Shown: piece after piece, positions 37,111 through 45,579 of the stretch
How the letters are laid out: every line of letters begins with the position of its first letter
How positions within the stretch are numbered: the stretch's first letter is position 1
Notes under the pieces: generated by a model
Databases searched by the model: none
What the model was told of the DNA's origin: nothing
The model's input: only the letters and a program-made list of their open reading frames with translations
Made by a program: the position numbers and the translations under genes
DNA from: an uncultured Oscillospiraceae bacterium
GTDB taxonomy: Bacteria; Bacillota; Clostridia; Oscillospirales; Acutalibacteraceae
NCBI GenBank assembly: GCA_959601025.1
Contig: CAUGOD010000005.1
Location: 45,058 to 109,057, forward strand
DNA: 64,000 nt
Reading direction: 5' to 3'

Positions 37111-38412
37111 TTACTCTTCGGATGAACCGGTGACAACCCCGTTGGCTTCATCCACCTTCTGCTGGTATATCGGTGTATATTCGGCGATCGCCTGCGAAAT
37201 GCTCTGCCCTCCGCCAATAGCCTGGCAGATTTCAAAAGCGCCGCCCACCGCGGAATCATAGCTGTTGATGGGGTACAGCTTCTGAGAAAGCGCTTTGTAC
37301 AGCTCCTGATGCTCCTGCGGGATTTTTTCATTGTTTTTCTCATTATCCGCCGCTTCGCCGTTAATCAGCATATCGATCAGCTTCCCTGCATGATAGGGCG
37401 CGTCGCAGCCGTTTCCCATAGCATAGCCGAAAGCGGTCATCGGCGTCAGGCCGTCCGGATTGTTAGGACCGGCCGCCATCGGAACCACACCGTATTCAAA
37501 ATCACACAGTCCGTATTCCTTGGCCTCCAGAATCTGCGGCTCTACCCATTTGAAGTCGATCAGCATAGCGGCGTTCCCGTTATAGAAGGTGCTCCAGGGC
37601 GAGGATTCCCAGCCCTGCCACTCGCTGGTATGCCAGGCATCCTGGATGATTTCCAGGGATTTTTTCAGATTGGGATCGTTGATGTTCAGCGTATATTTGT
37701 ACTTTTCATCCAGCTTGACCATGGAGGTGGCGTTTGCCCCGAAGAAAATGTAGGGATAATTGCAGGCCACTCCCCAGCATTTGCCGTTATTATCGCTGTA
37801 GGTCAATTCTTTGGCGATGCGGACCAGGCTGTCAAAATTCCAGTTTCCCGCTTCATACAGCTCCGCGGGACTGTCGACCCCCTCATTTTCAAACAGGGTC
37901 TTGTTGTAAAAAATGACGCATGGATCAGGTTCCGTCACCGCGACATGATAATTGCCATTGTAGCAGAACACCGTGTCCATCGTTTCTTTGTGAAGGTTGG
38001 GGTTGCTCATATCAATGTAATTCTGCAGCGGCTGGTTCAGTCCCCGCAGAGCGTACATCGGGTTGTTGTTGGCGCCGTCCTGGAAAACGTCGATGGGATC
38101 ACCGCTGTTGGCGCTGGTGCGCAGCTTGACCATCCAATTATCGATCGCCGCCGTGACCCGTTCCAGCTTGACCTCCGGATAGGCCTCTTCAAACGCCTTT
38201 AAGACGGTATTTTCCCATTTGGTGTCGTCGTCGTAATTAAAGGCCGGAAGCATAAAGGTGACGACCTTTCCCTTTTCCGCTTCCAGTCCGGCGGCCTTGT
38301 CGGCGTCGTTTCCCCCGACGGAGGAATCGGCGCCTTCGCTGCAGGCGGTCATGGATACCAGGAACAGCGCCGCCAGCGCCGCCAGAACAGCTCTTTTCCT
38401 ATATTTCTTCAT
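37111..38412 (-). CDS. Sugar ABC transporter substrate-binding lipoprotein
   Basis: 433 residues of the family 1 extracellular solute-binding proteins. Lipobox VSMTACSEG, then an alpha/beta binding fold (VVTFMLPAFNYDDDTKWENTVLKAFEEAYPEVKLERV; WNFDSLVRIAKELTY; GNAAMLIDFKW). It works with the permeases at 38470 and 42382. Binds a sugar or oligosaccharide outside the membrane. ATG 38412 has GGAAGGA upstream. The ATPase is not encoded nearby, as is usual for CUT1 systems that share MsmX. Confidence 0.93.
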   Translation of the reverse strand: MKKYRKRAVLAALAALFLVSMTACSEGADSSVGGNDADKAAGLEAEKGKVVTFMLPAFNYDDDTKWENTVLKAFEEAYPEVKLERVTAAIDNWMVKLRTSANSGDPIDVFQDGANNNPMYALRGLNQPLQNYIDMSNPNLHKETMDTVFCYNGNYHVAVTEPDPCVIFYNKTLFENEGVDSPAELYEAGNWNFDSLVRIAKELTYSDNNGKCWGVACNYPYIFFGANATSMVKLDEKYKYTLNINDPNLKKSLEIIQDAWHTSEWQGWESSPWSTFYNGNAAMLIDFKWVEPQILEAKEYGLCDFEYGVVPMAAGPNNPDGLTPMTAFGYAMGNGCDAPYHAGKLIDMLINGEAADNEKNNEKIPQEHQELYKALSQKLYPINSYDSAVGGAFEICQAIGGGQSISQAIAEYTPIYQQKVDEANGVVTGSSEE

Positions 38413-38469
38413 AATGGTATGTCCTTCCTTTCATGCTCGGATATGCCGTCCCTATTGCCGCGGACCGCG

Positions 38470-39507
38470 TCATCCGACGATGCCGCTGCGTTCCACCCCT
38501 TCGGTAAAATACCGCTGGAAGAAAACGTACATCACCACCAGCGGCAGGACGGTCAGCAGACAGCCGCAGGCGAGGATCGGCTCCCTCATCAGGGCCAGCT
38601 GCTGTCCGCTCAGTCCAGCCATGCTTTCCAGCCCGCCCTGGCTGGTGGAATGCAGAGCCGAGCTCATGTTGGTCAGGCTGACGGAAAGAGGAAATTCCGT
38701 TCGGAAAAAAATAGCCGACAGGTAAAAGTCGCTCCAATACCATACAATGGAAAATACCAGCACGGTGGCCAGCAGCGACAGGGCATTCGGGATCATCACC
38801 CGCAGGAAGGTTCCCAGGGGACCGCATCCGTCAATCATGGCTGCTTCTTCCAGTTCCATCGGCATATTTTTGAAAAACTGTCGGATGATAAACGCGCATA
38901 AGCCGGACCGAATTCCCATTCCGAAGGCCGCCATCAGATAGAAAAGCGCTTCCTTGTCGATCAGATTGATTGTCAGTTTCTTCCCTGTGAACAGACCTAT
39001 TAGGGAACCGATTCCGAAAAAGTCGAAATTCCGCATATTGGCATACAAAGGGATGATATACGACTGCACCGGAACGATGATGGTGAAAATAAGGATGCCG
39101 AAGAAAAGACTCCGTCCGGGAAATTTGAAGCGGGCGAATCCGTAACCGGCGAGCAGAATCGTTATCAGCTGCAGCAGCACGCTGGGAACCAGAATCACCA
39201 CTGTTTTCAGCAGCGCCTTGGTATAGCCCATGATGCCGACCGCCGCGTCCATTGCCTGAAGGCTGAAATGCTGCGGAATCCAAACCACCGAAGGATTATA
39301 GATGTCCTCTATGGTTTTAAAGCTGGACGACAGGATAAACAGCATGGGGTACAGCATGACGAAACAGAGACCGGCCAGCAATACCGTCCGGCCGAGAACC
39401 TTCCCCCATTTTCGGGTATGATGCAGGCAATGGGAACGGTTGTCCTGAAGATAGCCGTATCCTTTTCGTATTTGTTTTTGCAGCTGATCGGCGATCCGCG
39501 TTTCCAT
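38470..39507 (-). CDS. Carbohydrate ABC transporter permease, MalG type
   Basis: 345 residues from ATG 39507 (AAGGAAG upstream). Six TM helices. The EAA loop ELEEAAMIDGCGPLGTFLRVMIPNA fits the family 1 permease signature for contact with the ATPase. The N-terminal 40 residues before TM1 are hydrophilic and longer than average. Downstream partner of the SBP at 37111, with MalF-type partner at 42382, separated by two surface-protein genes. Confidence 0.92.
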   Translation of the reverse strand: METRIADQLQKQIRKGYGYLQDNRSHCLHHTRKWGKVLGRTVLLAGLCFVMLYPMLFILSSSFKTIEDIYNPSVVWIPQHFSLQAMDAAVGIMGYTKALLKTVVILVPSVLLQLITILLAGYGFARFKFPGRSLFFGILIFTIIVPVQSYIIPLYANMRNFDFFGIGSLIGLFTGKKLTINLIDKEALFYLMAAFGMGIRSGLCAFIIRQFFKNMPMELEEAAMIDGCGPLGTFLRVMIPNALSLLATVLVFSIVWYWSDFYLSAIFFRTEFPLSVSLTNMSSALHSTSQGGLESMAGLSGQQLALMREPILACGCLLTVLPLVVMYVFFQRYFTEGVERSGIVG

Positions 39508-39546
39508 ATGGCTTCCTTCCTTCAACCGGTTACTTTTTAAGGGGAT

Positions 39547-39583
39547 CCGTTTCCCCGGTTCCCTGCCGGAACCGGGGAAACGG
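39547..39583 (-). other. Intercistronic 16-bp hairpin
   Basis: Perfect 16-bp stem (39547-39562 with 39568-39583) and 5-base loop, without a T-run after it, between the VPDTG surface-protein gene and the MalG-type permease. Better read as an RNA-stability or expression-balancing element than as a terminator. Confidence 0.65.
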
Positions 39584-39619
39584 CTTTCATCCCTTGAAAA
39601 ACAGGGAGCTTTGTCTCAT

Positions 39620-41176
39620 TCAGATTCGTTTTTTCCAACAGACCAGCGCGGCGGCCGCGGCGACGGTTCCCAGAAGCAGGACGGCCGACGGGAAGGCGGA
39701 ACCGGTATCGGGAACTTCCGGGGAGGCGGTTGTGCTTTCCGTACCGTTGACCTCGCTCGTGGAGGGCGTCTCCGACGGGATTGACTCAGTAGGAGAAGTG
39801 GGATCGGTAGTCGCCGGCTCATCCTTGCCCGCGTAAGGCGTATAGGTTTCCTCAAAGGTCGAAATCCGGTAATCCTCCGCCGTATGCTCCGTCACCTGCT
39901 CCGCAACGCTGTAGGCGTATTGGATGCGGGTATTGTTATCCACGCCGACATAATCGTTGGCCCAGAAGAACAGGCCGGGCTTCCCATGGGAGGTGTCGGG
40001 GGAAACGCCCGGATTAAAGGGCTGGGTATACGACGCCAGGACTTTGTCATCCGCAAAGCTGTATACCACGTTGCCGTTCTTATCCAAAACCTCCAGATCC
40101 GCCAGGGAATACTTTCCCGTGGCGCCCCAGCTGCAGAAGAACTGGGTATACCATTGGACGGCGTCGCTGTTGCGGGTAAAGGTAAGGGGGGTTCCATCCC
40201 CGTTCAGGAAAGGAATCCAGTCGGTATCCGCAATCAGGCCATGGAACGTATTAAAGGGATTGCCCATCAGGAAGGCGGGGTTGCCGCCGCGCGTTATGGC
40301 GTCCGCATTCAGCTGCGAGGCGTTGGCTGCAAAGTTTTCCACCTTTACCATACCGCGGAGCGTGAAAGGCCCATCCTCCGCCTTCAAGGGAGAAACATCC
40401 AGATGCAGATAGCCAAAGCTTTCCGGATAAGCGGAGGTTTCCCCTGCCACGTTCTCGGGTATATCCATCGTCAGCACGCGGTTCGGGGTGTAGCTCTTGT
40501 TGCCGGCGGTAGCAACCGTTACGGAAGTTTTTGTCCGGTCGACCGACGGAGTCCACAGGAAGCTCGAAACACTGCTCATCTTCCGGGAAAAGTCCGTGAT
40601 GCCGGAGAAGCAGGGATCGTTGGCCAGAGAGTAGACAATCTGATCGTCCTTGTCGGCAATGACCAGATCGGCAAAGGCAAAATCGCCCTTGGCATTGTTC
40701 ATGGCAAATTCGATGGTAACGTCGCCGTACACATCGTCCTCGCCGGAGGGATCGATCGCTTCCAGTGTGAAATGCGGGCCGTCGGCCGTCGTCATTTCAA
40801 TCCAGCCGTCGGTGTTCGCCGTCCACTTTCTCAGTTCCACCGTTTTGTACTGCAGATCGTCGCTGCCCGCCGTATAATAGCCGTATTTGGCGTTCAGGGT
40901 AACGGATGCTTCCGCCCCGCTGTCGATAGCGGTCATTCCCTCGATCTTCATCATTGCCCAGAGGTGGTAAGGGCCGTTTACCGCTTCGCCGGCTCCCAGA
41001 TGATCCGGCAGCGCCGTCATCTTCAGGCTGGCCGCTGCCGCCTCGTTGGAAATGGTGATGGAACGGTTGGGCGTATACGCCGCTTCTTCCGCTCCGACGG
41101 AGGTCACGACGGCGCACCCAAGCATAGCCGCCGACAAGAGAACCGCCAAAGTCTTTTTCATGCGCTGAAACTTCAT
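39620..41176 (-). CDS. Surface protein with two unrecognised beta modules and VPDTG-type anchor
   Basis: 518 residues from ATG 41176. Signal peptide of about 30-35 residues, then two tandem copies of a module of about 180 residues. Both copies start YTPNR, share GPyhLwaMMKIE / GPftLRGMVKVE, and end with ADLVIADKDDQIVYSLAND / ADLEVLDKNGNVVYSFADD. A Pro/Thr/Ser linker follows, then EVPDTGS, a hydrophobic helix and a KKR tail, as in sortase substrates. The module also occurs once in the neighbouring 41243 gene. Glycan binding is the natural inference from the context, not proved. Confidence 0.8.
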   Translation of the reverse strand: MKFQRMKKTLAVLLSAAMLGCAVVTSVGAEEAAYTPNRSITISNEAAAASLKMTALPDHLGAGEAVNGPYHLWAMMKIEGMTAIDSGAEASVTLNAKYGYYTAGSDDLQYKTVELRKWTANTDGWIEMTTADGPHFTLEAIDPSGEDDVYGDVTIEFAMNNAKGDFAFADLVIADKDDQIVYSLANDPCFSGITDFSRKMSSVSSFLWTPSVDRTKTSVTVATAGNKSYTPNRVLTMDIPENVAGETSAYPESFGYLHLDVSPLKAEDGPFTLRGMVKVENFAANASQLNADAITRGGNPAFLMGNPFNTFHGLIADTDWIPFLNGDGTPLTFTRNSDAVQWYTQFFCSWGATGKYSLADLEVLDKNGNVVYSFADDKVLASYTQPFNPGVSPDTSHGKPGLFFWANDYVGVDNNTRIQYAYSVAEQVTEHTAEDYRISTFEETYTPYAGKDEPATTDPTSPTESIPSETPSTSEVNGTESTTASPEVPDTGSAFPSAVLLLGTVAAAAALVCWKKRI

Positions 41177-41242
41177 TCCTAACACTCCTAACTCCATATA
41201 TTTTTACAAACCCTCCGGTTTGCAGAGTCCTTTTTCATCGGC

Positions 41243-42310
41243 CTATTCTTCGCTGTGGATATCCTCGCTGTCTACGCCGCCGGCGTCCTCCGGCGATTTT
41301 TTCCAAGGCAGCTTATCCAGCTTCCACAGGATCAGCAGGACCGCGCCCCCGGCAATCAGCAGGCCGCCGATGACGCCGATGGGAATCCAGACGTTAAAGC
41401 CGCCCTTATCCTCTTTTTTTCCATTCATGCTTCCCTGCACATTTTCGGTAGTAGTAGTGGTCGCCCGGGAACTGGAGGCCGCCTCGCTCTCGCCCGTCGT
41501 CAGCGAAGTCTCGGTGGAAACGCTCTGCGAGTCGGAGGCGGTCGTATTGTTGTCCTCTGTCGGCGTATTCCCGGGCGATGTGGGCGATATGGGCGCTGCG
41601 GTGGTGACCGGCGGCTTGACGGGCGGGTCGTCCTCATACACCGGTCCGCTGTCTTTGGTGGGGCTTGTGGGGGTGACGGGGGTATTCCCGCCGCTCAGCG
41701 CCGTATCCGACACCAGATAGTCGGCGCTACCGTCGCCGAAAGTCGGACAGAAAATAACGTTTCCTTCGTAGTTCTTGAGGTTATCAATGCCGTTCAGCGC
41801 GCTGTCGGTATCCCAGGAATACACCGTTTTTCCAGCGGCGTTGGTGATGTAAAAATTCCGGAAGGACATCTCGCCCTTCACATAGTACGCGCCGAACTGC
41901 AGCAAAGCGAAATCCTGGAATACGCCGTCAATCTGTACCTTGCTGATATTGTTGAAGGTGATGTCGTTCCCATTTTCATCCTTCATGGCGAACCATTTGT
42001 CGTTTTTTCTTTTCCAGGTGTTCAGCCACACCACCATCTGCTTGGGATCGCGTCCATCGGCAATGTTCACGAATATGTTCGCGTCCTCCTTGGAACGGGT
42101 GTAGGAGGAGATTTTCATCTCGCAGTGAACGGTGAAGGGGCCGCCTGCTGCAAAGGTCTGACTGTACAGGGCAATGCGAATAAAGGGGTTATTGTCAGTG
42201 TTGGTTTTCAGGGTAATGGTCTTGGTCGTGTTTGCCGCAAGGGCGGAAAAGCTTCCCAGAATGATGAACAGAGTCAGAAGAAGCGCCGCCAGCTTCCGAG
42301 CTTTTTTCAT
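41243..42310 (-). CDS. Membrane-anchored surface protein with one copy of the same module
   Basis: 355 residues. Signal peptide 1-26 ending in ALAA, one beta-rich module (about 27-200: GGPFTVHCEMKISSYTR, KGEMSFRNFYITNAAGKTVYSWDTD), a Pro/Thr/Ser-rich stalk with many acidic residues (about 205-300), one TM helix (about 305-330) and a short charged cytoplasmic tail ending SEDIHSEE. No sortase motif is present, so it is membrane-anchored. Function unknown; likely displays the module for sugar capture near the transporter. GGAAGGAAA precedes the ATG. Confidence 0.8.
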   Translation of the reverse strand: MKKARKLAALLLTLFIILGSFSALAANTTKTITLKTNTDNNPFIRIALYSQTFAAGGPFTVHCEMKISSYTRSKEDANIFVNIADGRDPKQMVVWLNTWKRKNDKWFAMKDENGNDITFNNISKVQIDGVFQDFALLQFGAYYVKGEMSFRNFYITNAAGKTVYSWDTDSALNGIDNLKNYEGNVIFCPTFGDGSADYLVSDTALSGGNTPVTPTSPTKDSGPVYEDDPPVKPPVTTAAPISPTSPGNTPTEDNNTTASDSQSVSTETSLTTGESEAASSSRATTTTTENVQGSMNGKKEDKGGFNVWIPIGVIGGLLIAGGAVLLILWKLDKLPWKKSPEDAGGVDSEDIHSEE

Positions 42311-42381
42311 AGGGTTTCCTTCCTTTCTTCGATGATTTCTCTATGGCATCAAACGCAGGGTTTGTTTGGCCCGACGGGACG

Positions 42382-43293
42382 TCAGTCCACCGCGTACTGT
42401 ATCCTTCGACCGATCAGGAGGTTCACCAGCCCGACCAGAAGGAGGACGACGAGAAAATACACCACGCCCAGGGTCGCGCTGTAGGCGTACTGCCCCAGCG
42501 AGAAATACGAATTGATGGAACGCATGATCAGATTGCCGTAATCGGTAAACGAGTCGATGATGGAATAGATGAGGACAACCAATATCGTGGGCGAAATCAT
42601 GGGAAAGGTGATCTTCCAGAGCTTTTCCCACGCCGAGGCGCCCTCGATATCCGCCGCTTCATAAGAGCTGGAGGGAATATGGTTGACCGCCGCCAGGAAC
42701 AGCACGATCTGCACTCCCGACTTCCAGAGAATGTCGAAAAAGCCGCTGATCACCTTTTCCGCCAGGTCGGCGATCGCCTCCGGAATTCCCATCTGCTCGA
42801 TAAAATAGGTGAAGGCCGGAGCGGCGAACATATACGCCTGCTGTTCCTCTGAGGTGGAGGTGGCGGACATCATGACCTGCTCCTTCAAAATGGTGATGAC
42901 AACGCCGGAGGCGATGATCACCGGAAAAAAGAAGATGGCGCGCACTACCGTCCGGCCGACAAATTTTTCCCGCAGCAGCAGGGCTACCAGCAGACTGAAC
43001 AGCACGATCACCGGCACCTGATACAGCATGCCGAGCACGGCGGAGGACAGGTTGGTGATAAAGTGCGGATCCTGCGTAAAGAGGTAAAGAAAATTGGAAA
43101 AACCCGCCGGAGTAAGCCGGTCTCCCGCCGCCGTCAGCTCCACATGGAAAAAGGCGTAGGTCGCCGACTGTATCATGGGAATCAGAAAAAAATAAATGGC
43201 GCCGATCATCCAGGGCAGAATAAACAGGAAACCCCATATCGCCCGCTTCCGCTGCATGGGAGAACCGATAAGCCCCTTTGCCTTTTTCAACAA
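42382..43293 (-). CDS. Sugar ABC transporter permease, MalF type
   Basis: 303 residues, six TM helices. EAA loop YEAADIEGASAWEKLWKITFPMISPT. TTG 43293 is chosen because GGAGGG lies six bases upstream. Forms the heterodimeric channel with the MalG-type permease at 38470. The first periplasmic loop is short and contains FSNFLYLFTQDPHFITNL. A 57-residue insertion between TM3 and the EAA loop with EEQQAYMFAAPAFTYFIEQM is somewhat longer than usual. Confidence 0.92.
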   Translation of the reverse strand: MLKKAKGLIGSPMQRKRAIWGFLFILPWMIGAIYFFLIPMIQSATYAFFHVELTAAGDRLTPAGFSNFLYLFTQDPHFITNLSSAVLGMLYQVPVIVLFSLLVALLLREKFVGRTVVRAIFFFPVIIASGVVITILKEQVMMSATSTSEEQQAYMFAAPAFTYFIEQMGIPEAIADLAEKVISGFFDILWKSGVQIVLFLAAVNHIPSSSYEAADIEGASAWEKLWKITFPMISPTILVVLIYSIIDSFTDYGNLIMRSINSYFSLGQYAYSATLGVVYFLVVLLLVGLVNLLIGRRIQYAVD

Positions 43294-43332
43294 TATATTC
43301 CCTCCCTTTCGATTTCCCGCTGCCCGAGGAAG

Positions 43333-45549
43333 CTAAAGACCGGAAACAAGATAACCGTTGGCTTTCACGACGCCGTCCGGCGAGTCGTACGCCTCATTCC
43401 CGTAGTTGACAATAATCCGAACGCCGCCTTCAAACACTGTCTGGCGCACCTCCTCCGTAAGAAACTGGTGCGAAACGATGGCCTTGCCGGTCACGCGGCG
43501 AAGAACCTTCTGCACTTCCCGATAGGCCTCGGCCGCTTCCTCCGACCAGTCGGAGAAGAGACAGCCGGTCAGGTCGTTATAGTCGGTTTCCGCCAGCCGT
43601 TCGCTGTTCCCCATCATCATCTGATATTTCAAAGTCAGGCCGTTTTCCAGCGCCGCCAAAAGTCCCTTCTCCGGATCACTCATCCGGTTCAGACTGGGCG
43701 TGCTCAGCAGAACACGACCGTGCAGGGCAATCGTGTAGAAGGGAACCGTTCGGCTCTCCAGAAAGAAGCCGCTGGAATACAGGGGCGCGTCGGTGATGAT
43801 ATCGGCATAGGGGACGGCGTAAGCGTTCGGGGCGGACAGCAGCTGCCGTCCCTTTGCCTGCCGGAGCTCTTCCAGAACCCCCTGCCAGGTCTTTTCCGCC
43901 GTGTCACGGCGTTCCTGGCCGCCGAAATCCGAGTACAGCTTTTGTCCAAGGGTGTGGGCGCTGAAGCCGGTAAAACTGTATTTTTTTGCATCCGACACGA
44001 TCCCGGCCGCCGCTTTCCGAAACTTATCGCTGCGCAGCAGGAAAACCGGGTCGCTCTTTCTCGCTTTCAGCGTGTTGATATAATACATGTACTGTACAGC
44101 AGGGCTCTTCTGAATGGAGGCGGCGGAATCGAAGCCGGTGTGGTAGCCCCAGCGGCTTTTCACCATGTCCGTCAGGTTGACGTCCAGATAAAGCGCCGTC
44201 CCCTCCGCTTCCAGTGTGTCCAGCATCTGCCGGAACGCCTTTTTTCCTCCCAGCCTTCCTTCCGGGTCCATCCCATCGGGAACCGCCGCGCCGGTGCCGT
44301 CCTTGCCCCAGTACAGGTAATTGACCGTCAGATCGTCCACGCCCAGCCGGCGAAGCTCTTCCGTCATGCTTTGTACATCCGCATACCCTGCCAGCGGAAC
44401 TACCCGGTTGACCGGGAAACCCAGCACATTTTCCTGCGCCATAATCCCGCCGGGAATCTCCAGGATCATCGGCGCGCCCTCCGCCATCCGCTCGCTGCTT
44501 CCGGAAAAGAGCCAGTCGCCGAAAACATGCGCCATGCCGACGTAATCCGCCTCTTCTCCCTGTAGGAACCGGTATTGTACGGTGTACCGTTCCGGCTTCG
44601 GCGGATCGGATTCCAGGACTCGAACGGTCTGACCCTTTTTCTCGATATAAACCATTTCCGAATCCCGATAAATAAAGGAAGCGTATATATTGCTGTAGCT
44701 GCACCGCTTTCCGTTGACGGAGGCGTTCACCAGCCCTCGTCCCGCGCCGGAGGTAACGATCCCCAGCATAGCGCTGTCCCCACTCTTCAGTCCGAACACC
44801 GGCAGCTTCGCCGTCTGCTCCATGCTGTCGAGCTGCGGCTGGGCCGTCGCCGGCTCCCGGCCGTACAGATACTGCCGGTAGTCCCCCGCCGTCCGGCCGG
44901 GCTGATTCAGCTCAATGAGCGCTCCGCTGCCGTCCGGAACGAAAAGATAGCCTTCCGCTTCGCTGTCCGCCGCCCCAAAATGCGGCAGGAGCGACACAGT
45001 GGTCAGTTGGTAGGCGGCGTTGGTTTCCTCAATCTCCGACGCCAGAAGCGACGCCTCCAGACAGTCCTCTTTCAACACAAGCTCCAGCGGGATGGAAAAG
45101 CCCTCCCGTTCGAAGGAAAAGAGGAGTTTTGCTCCATCCTCGATCCGCCCGCAGGTCAGGCCGCCCTTATTAACCGAGGCGGTTTTGGCGTTAAGCTCCG
45201 TAAGGTTTCCCAACCGGTCGGCGTATTGAATCTGGAGAAGAGATTCCATCGCCATTTTCACGCTTCCTTTGGCGAGCGGGTCCTCTTCGTGTCCGTCCGG
45301 CACGCTCTTCCAGGCTGTTCCCTGCCGATCCTCCAGCAGCACATAGCCTTCCGCCGGCGCTATGAATAACCGGAATCGGTTGTTTTCCGCATAAAGCTGA
45401 TACTCTTCCGAAACCGGCTTCTGGGCCGTCGCGCCCTCCGTCGGCACGGAAACCGGCGGTTCCGCTGGCGATTCCGCCGCCGACAGGCCCGCTGTTCCCA
45501 GCAGAACCAGCAGCGCCGCCAACAGTCCGCCCCATCGTCTGCCGCGCAT
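43333..45549 (-). CDS. DUF5696 secreted protein, putative glycoside hydrolase
   Basis: 738 residues with a signal peptide (1-25, ending SAAES). The N-terminal half (about 45-320) is beta-rich with IAPAEGYVLLEDRQGTAWKSVP, GYLFVPDGSGALIELN and FGLKSGDSAMLGIVTSGAGRG. The C-terminal half resembles a TIM barrel: LTVNYLYWGKDG, TALYLDVNLTDMV, FTGFSAHTLG, LLSAPNAYAVPYADIITDAP. This is the DUF5696 layout, which looks like large beta-sandwich plus barrel glycosidases. Candidate acidic catalytic residues cannot be fixed without structural comparison. AGGAG upstream of ATG 45549; 30 bases after the NHL-YIP1 gene. Confidence 0.83.
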   Translation of the reverse strand: MRGRRWGGLLAALLVLLGTAGLSAAESPAEPPVSVPTEGATAQKPVSEEYQLYAENNRFRLFIAPAEGYVLLEDRQGTAWKSVPDGHEEDPLAKGSVKMAMESLLQIQYADRLGNLTELNAKTASVNKGGLTCGRIEDGAKLLFSFEREGFSIPLELVLKEDCLEASLLASEIEETNAAYQLTTVSLLPHFGAADSEAEGYLFVPDGSGALIELNQPGRTAGDYRQYLYGREPATAQPQLDSMEQTAKLPVFGLKSGDSAMLGIVTSGAGRGLVNASVNGKRCSYSNIYASFIYRDSEMVYIEKKGQTVRVLESDPPKPERYTVQYRFLQGEEADYVGMAHVFGDWLFSGSSERMAEGAPMILEIPGGIMAQENVLGFPVNRVVPLAGYADVQSMTEELRRLGVDDLTVNYLYWGKDGTGAAVPDGMDPEGRLGGKKAFRQMLDTLEAEGTALYLDVNLTDMVKSRWGYHTGFDSAASIQKSPAVQYMYYINTLKARKSDPVFLLRSDKFRKAAAGIVSDAKKYSFTGFSAHTLGQKLYSDFGGQERRDTAEKTWQGVLEELRQAKGRQLLSAPNAYAVPYADIITDAPLYSSGFFLESRTVPFYTIALHGRVLLSTPSLNRMSDPEKGLLAALENGLTLKYQMMMGNSERLAETDYNDLTGCLFSDWSEEAAEAYREVQKVLRRVTGKAIVSHQFLTEEVRQTVFEGGVRIIVNYGNEAYDSPDGVVKANGYLVSGL

Positions 45550-45579
45550 ATTGCCTTCACTCCTTTCCGAAGCGGCGGA

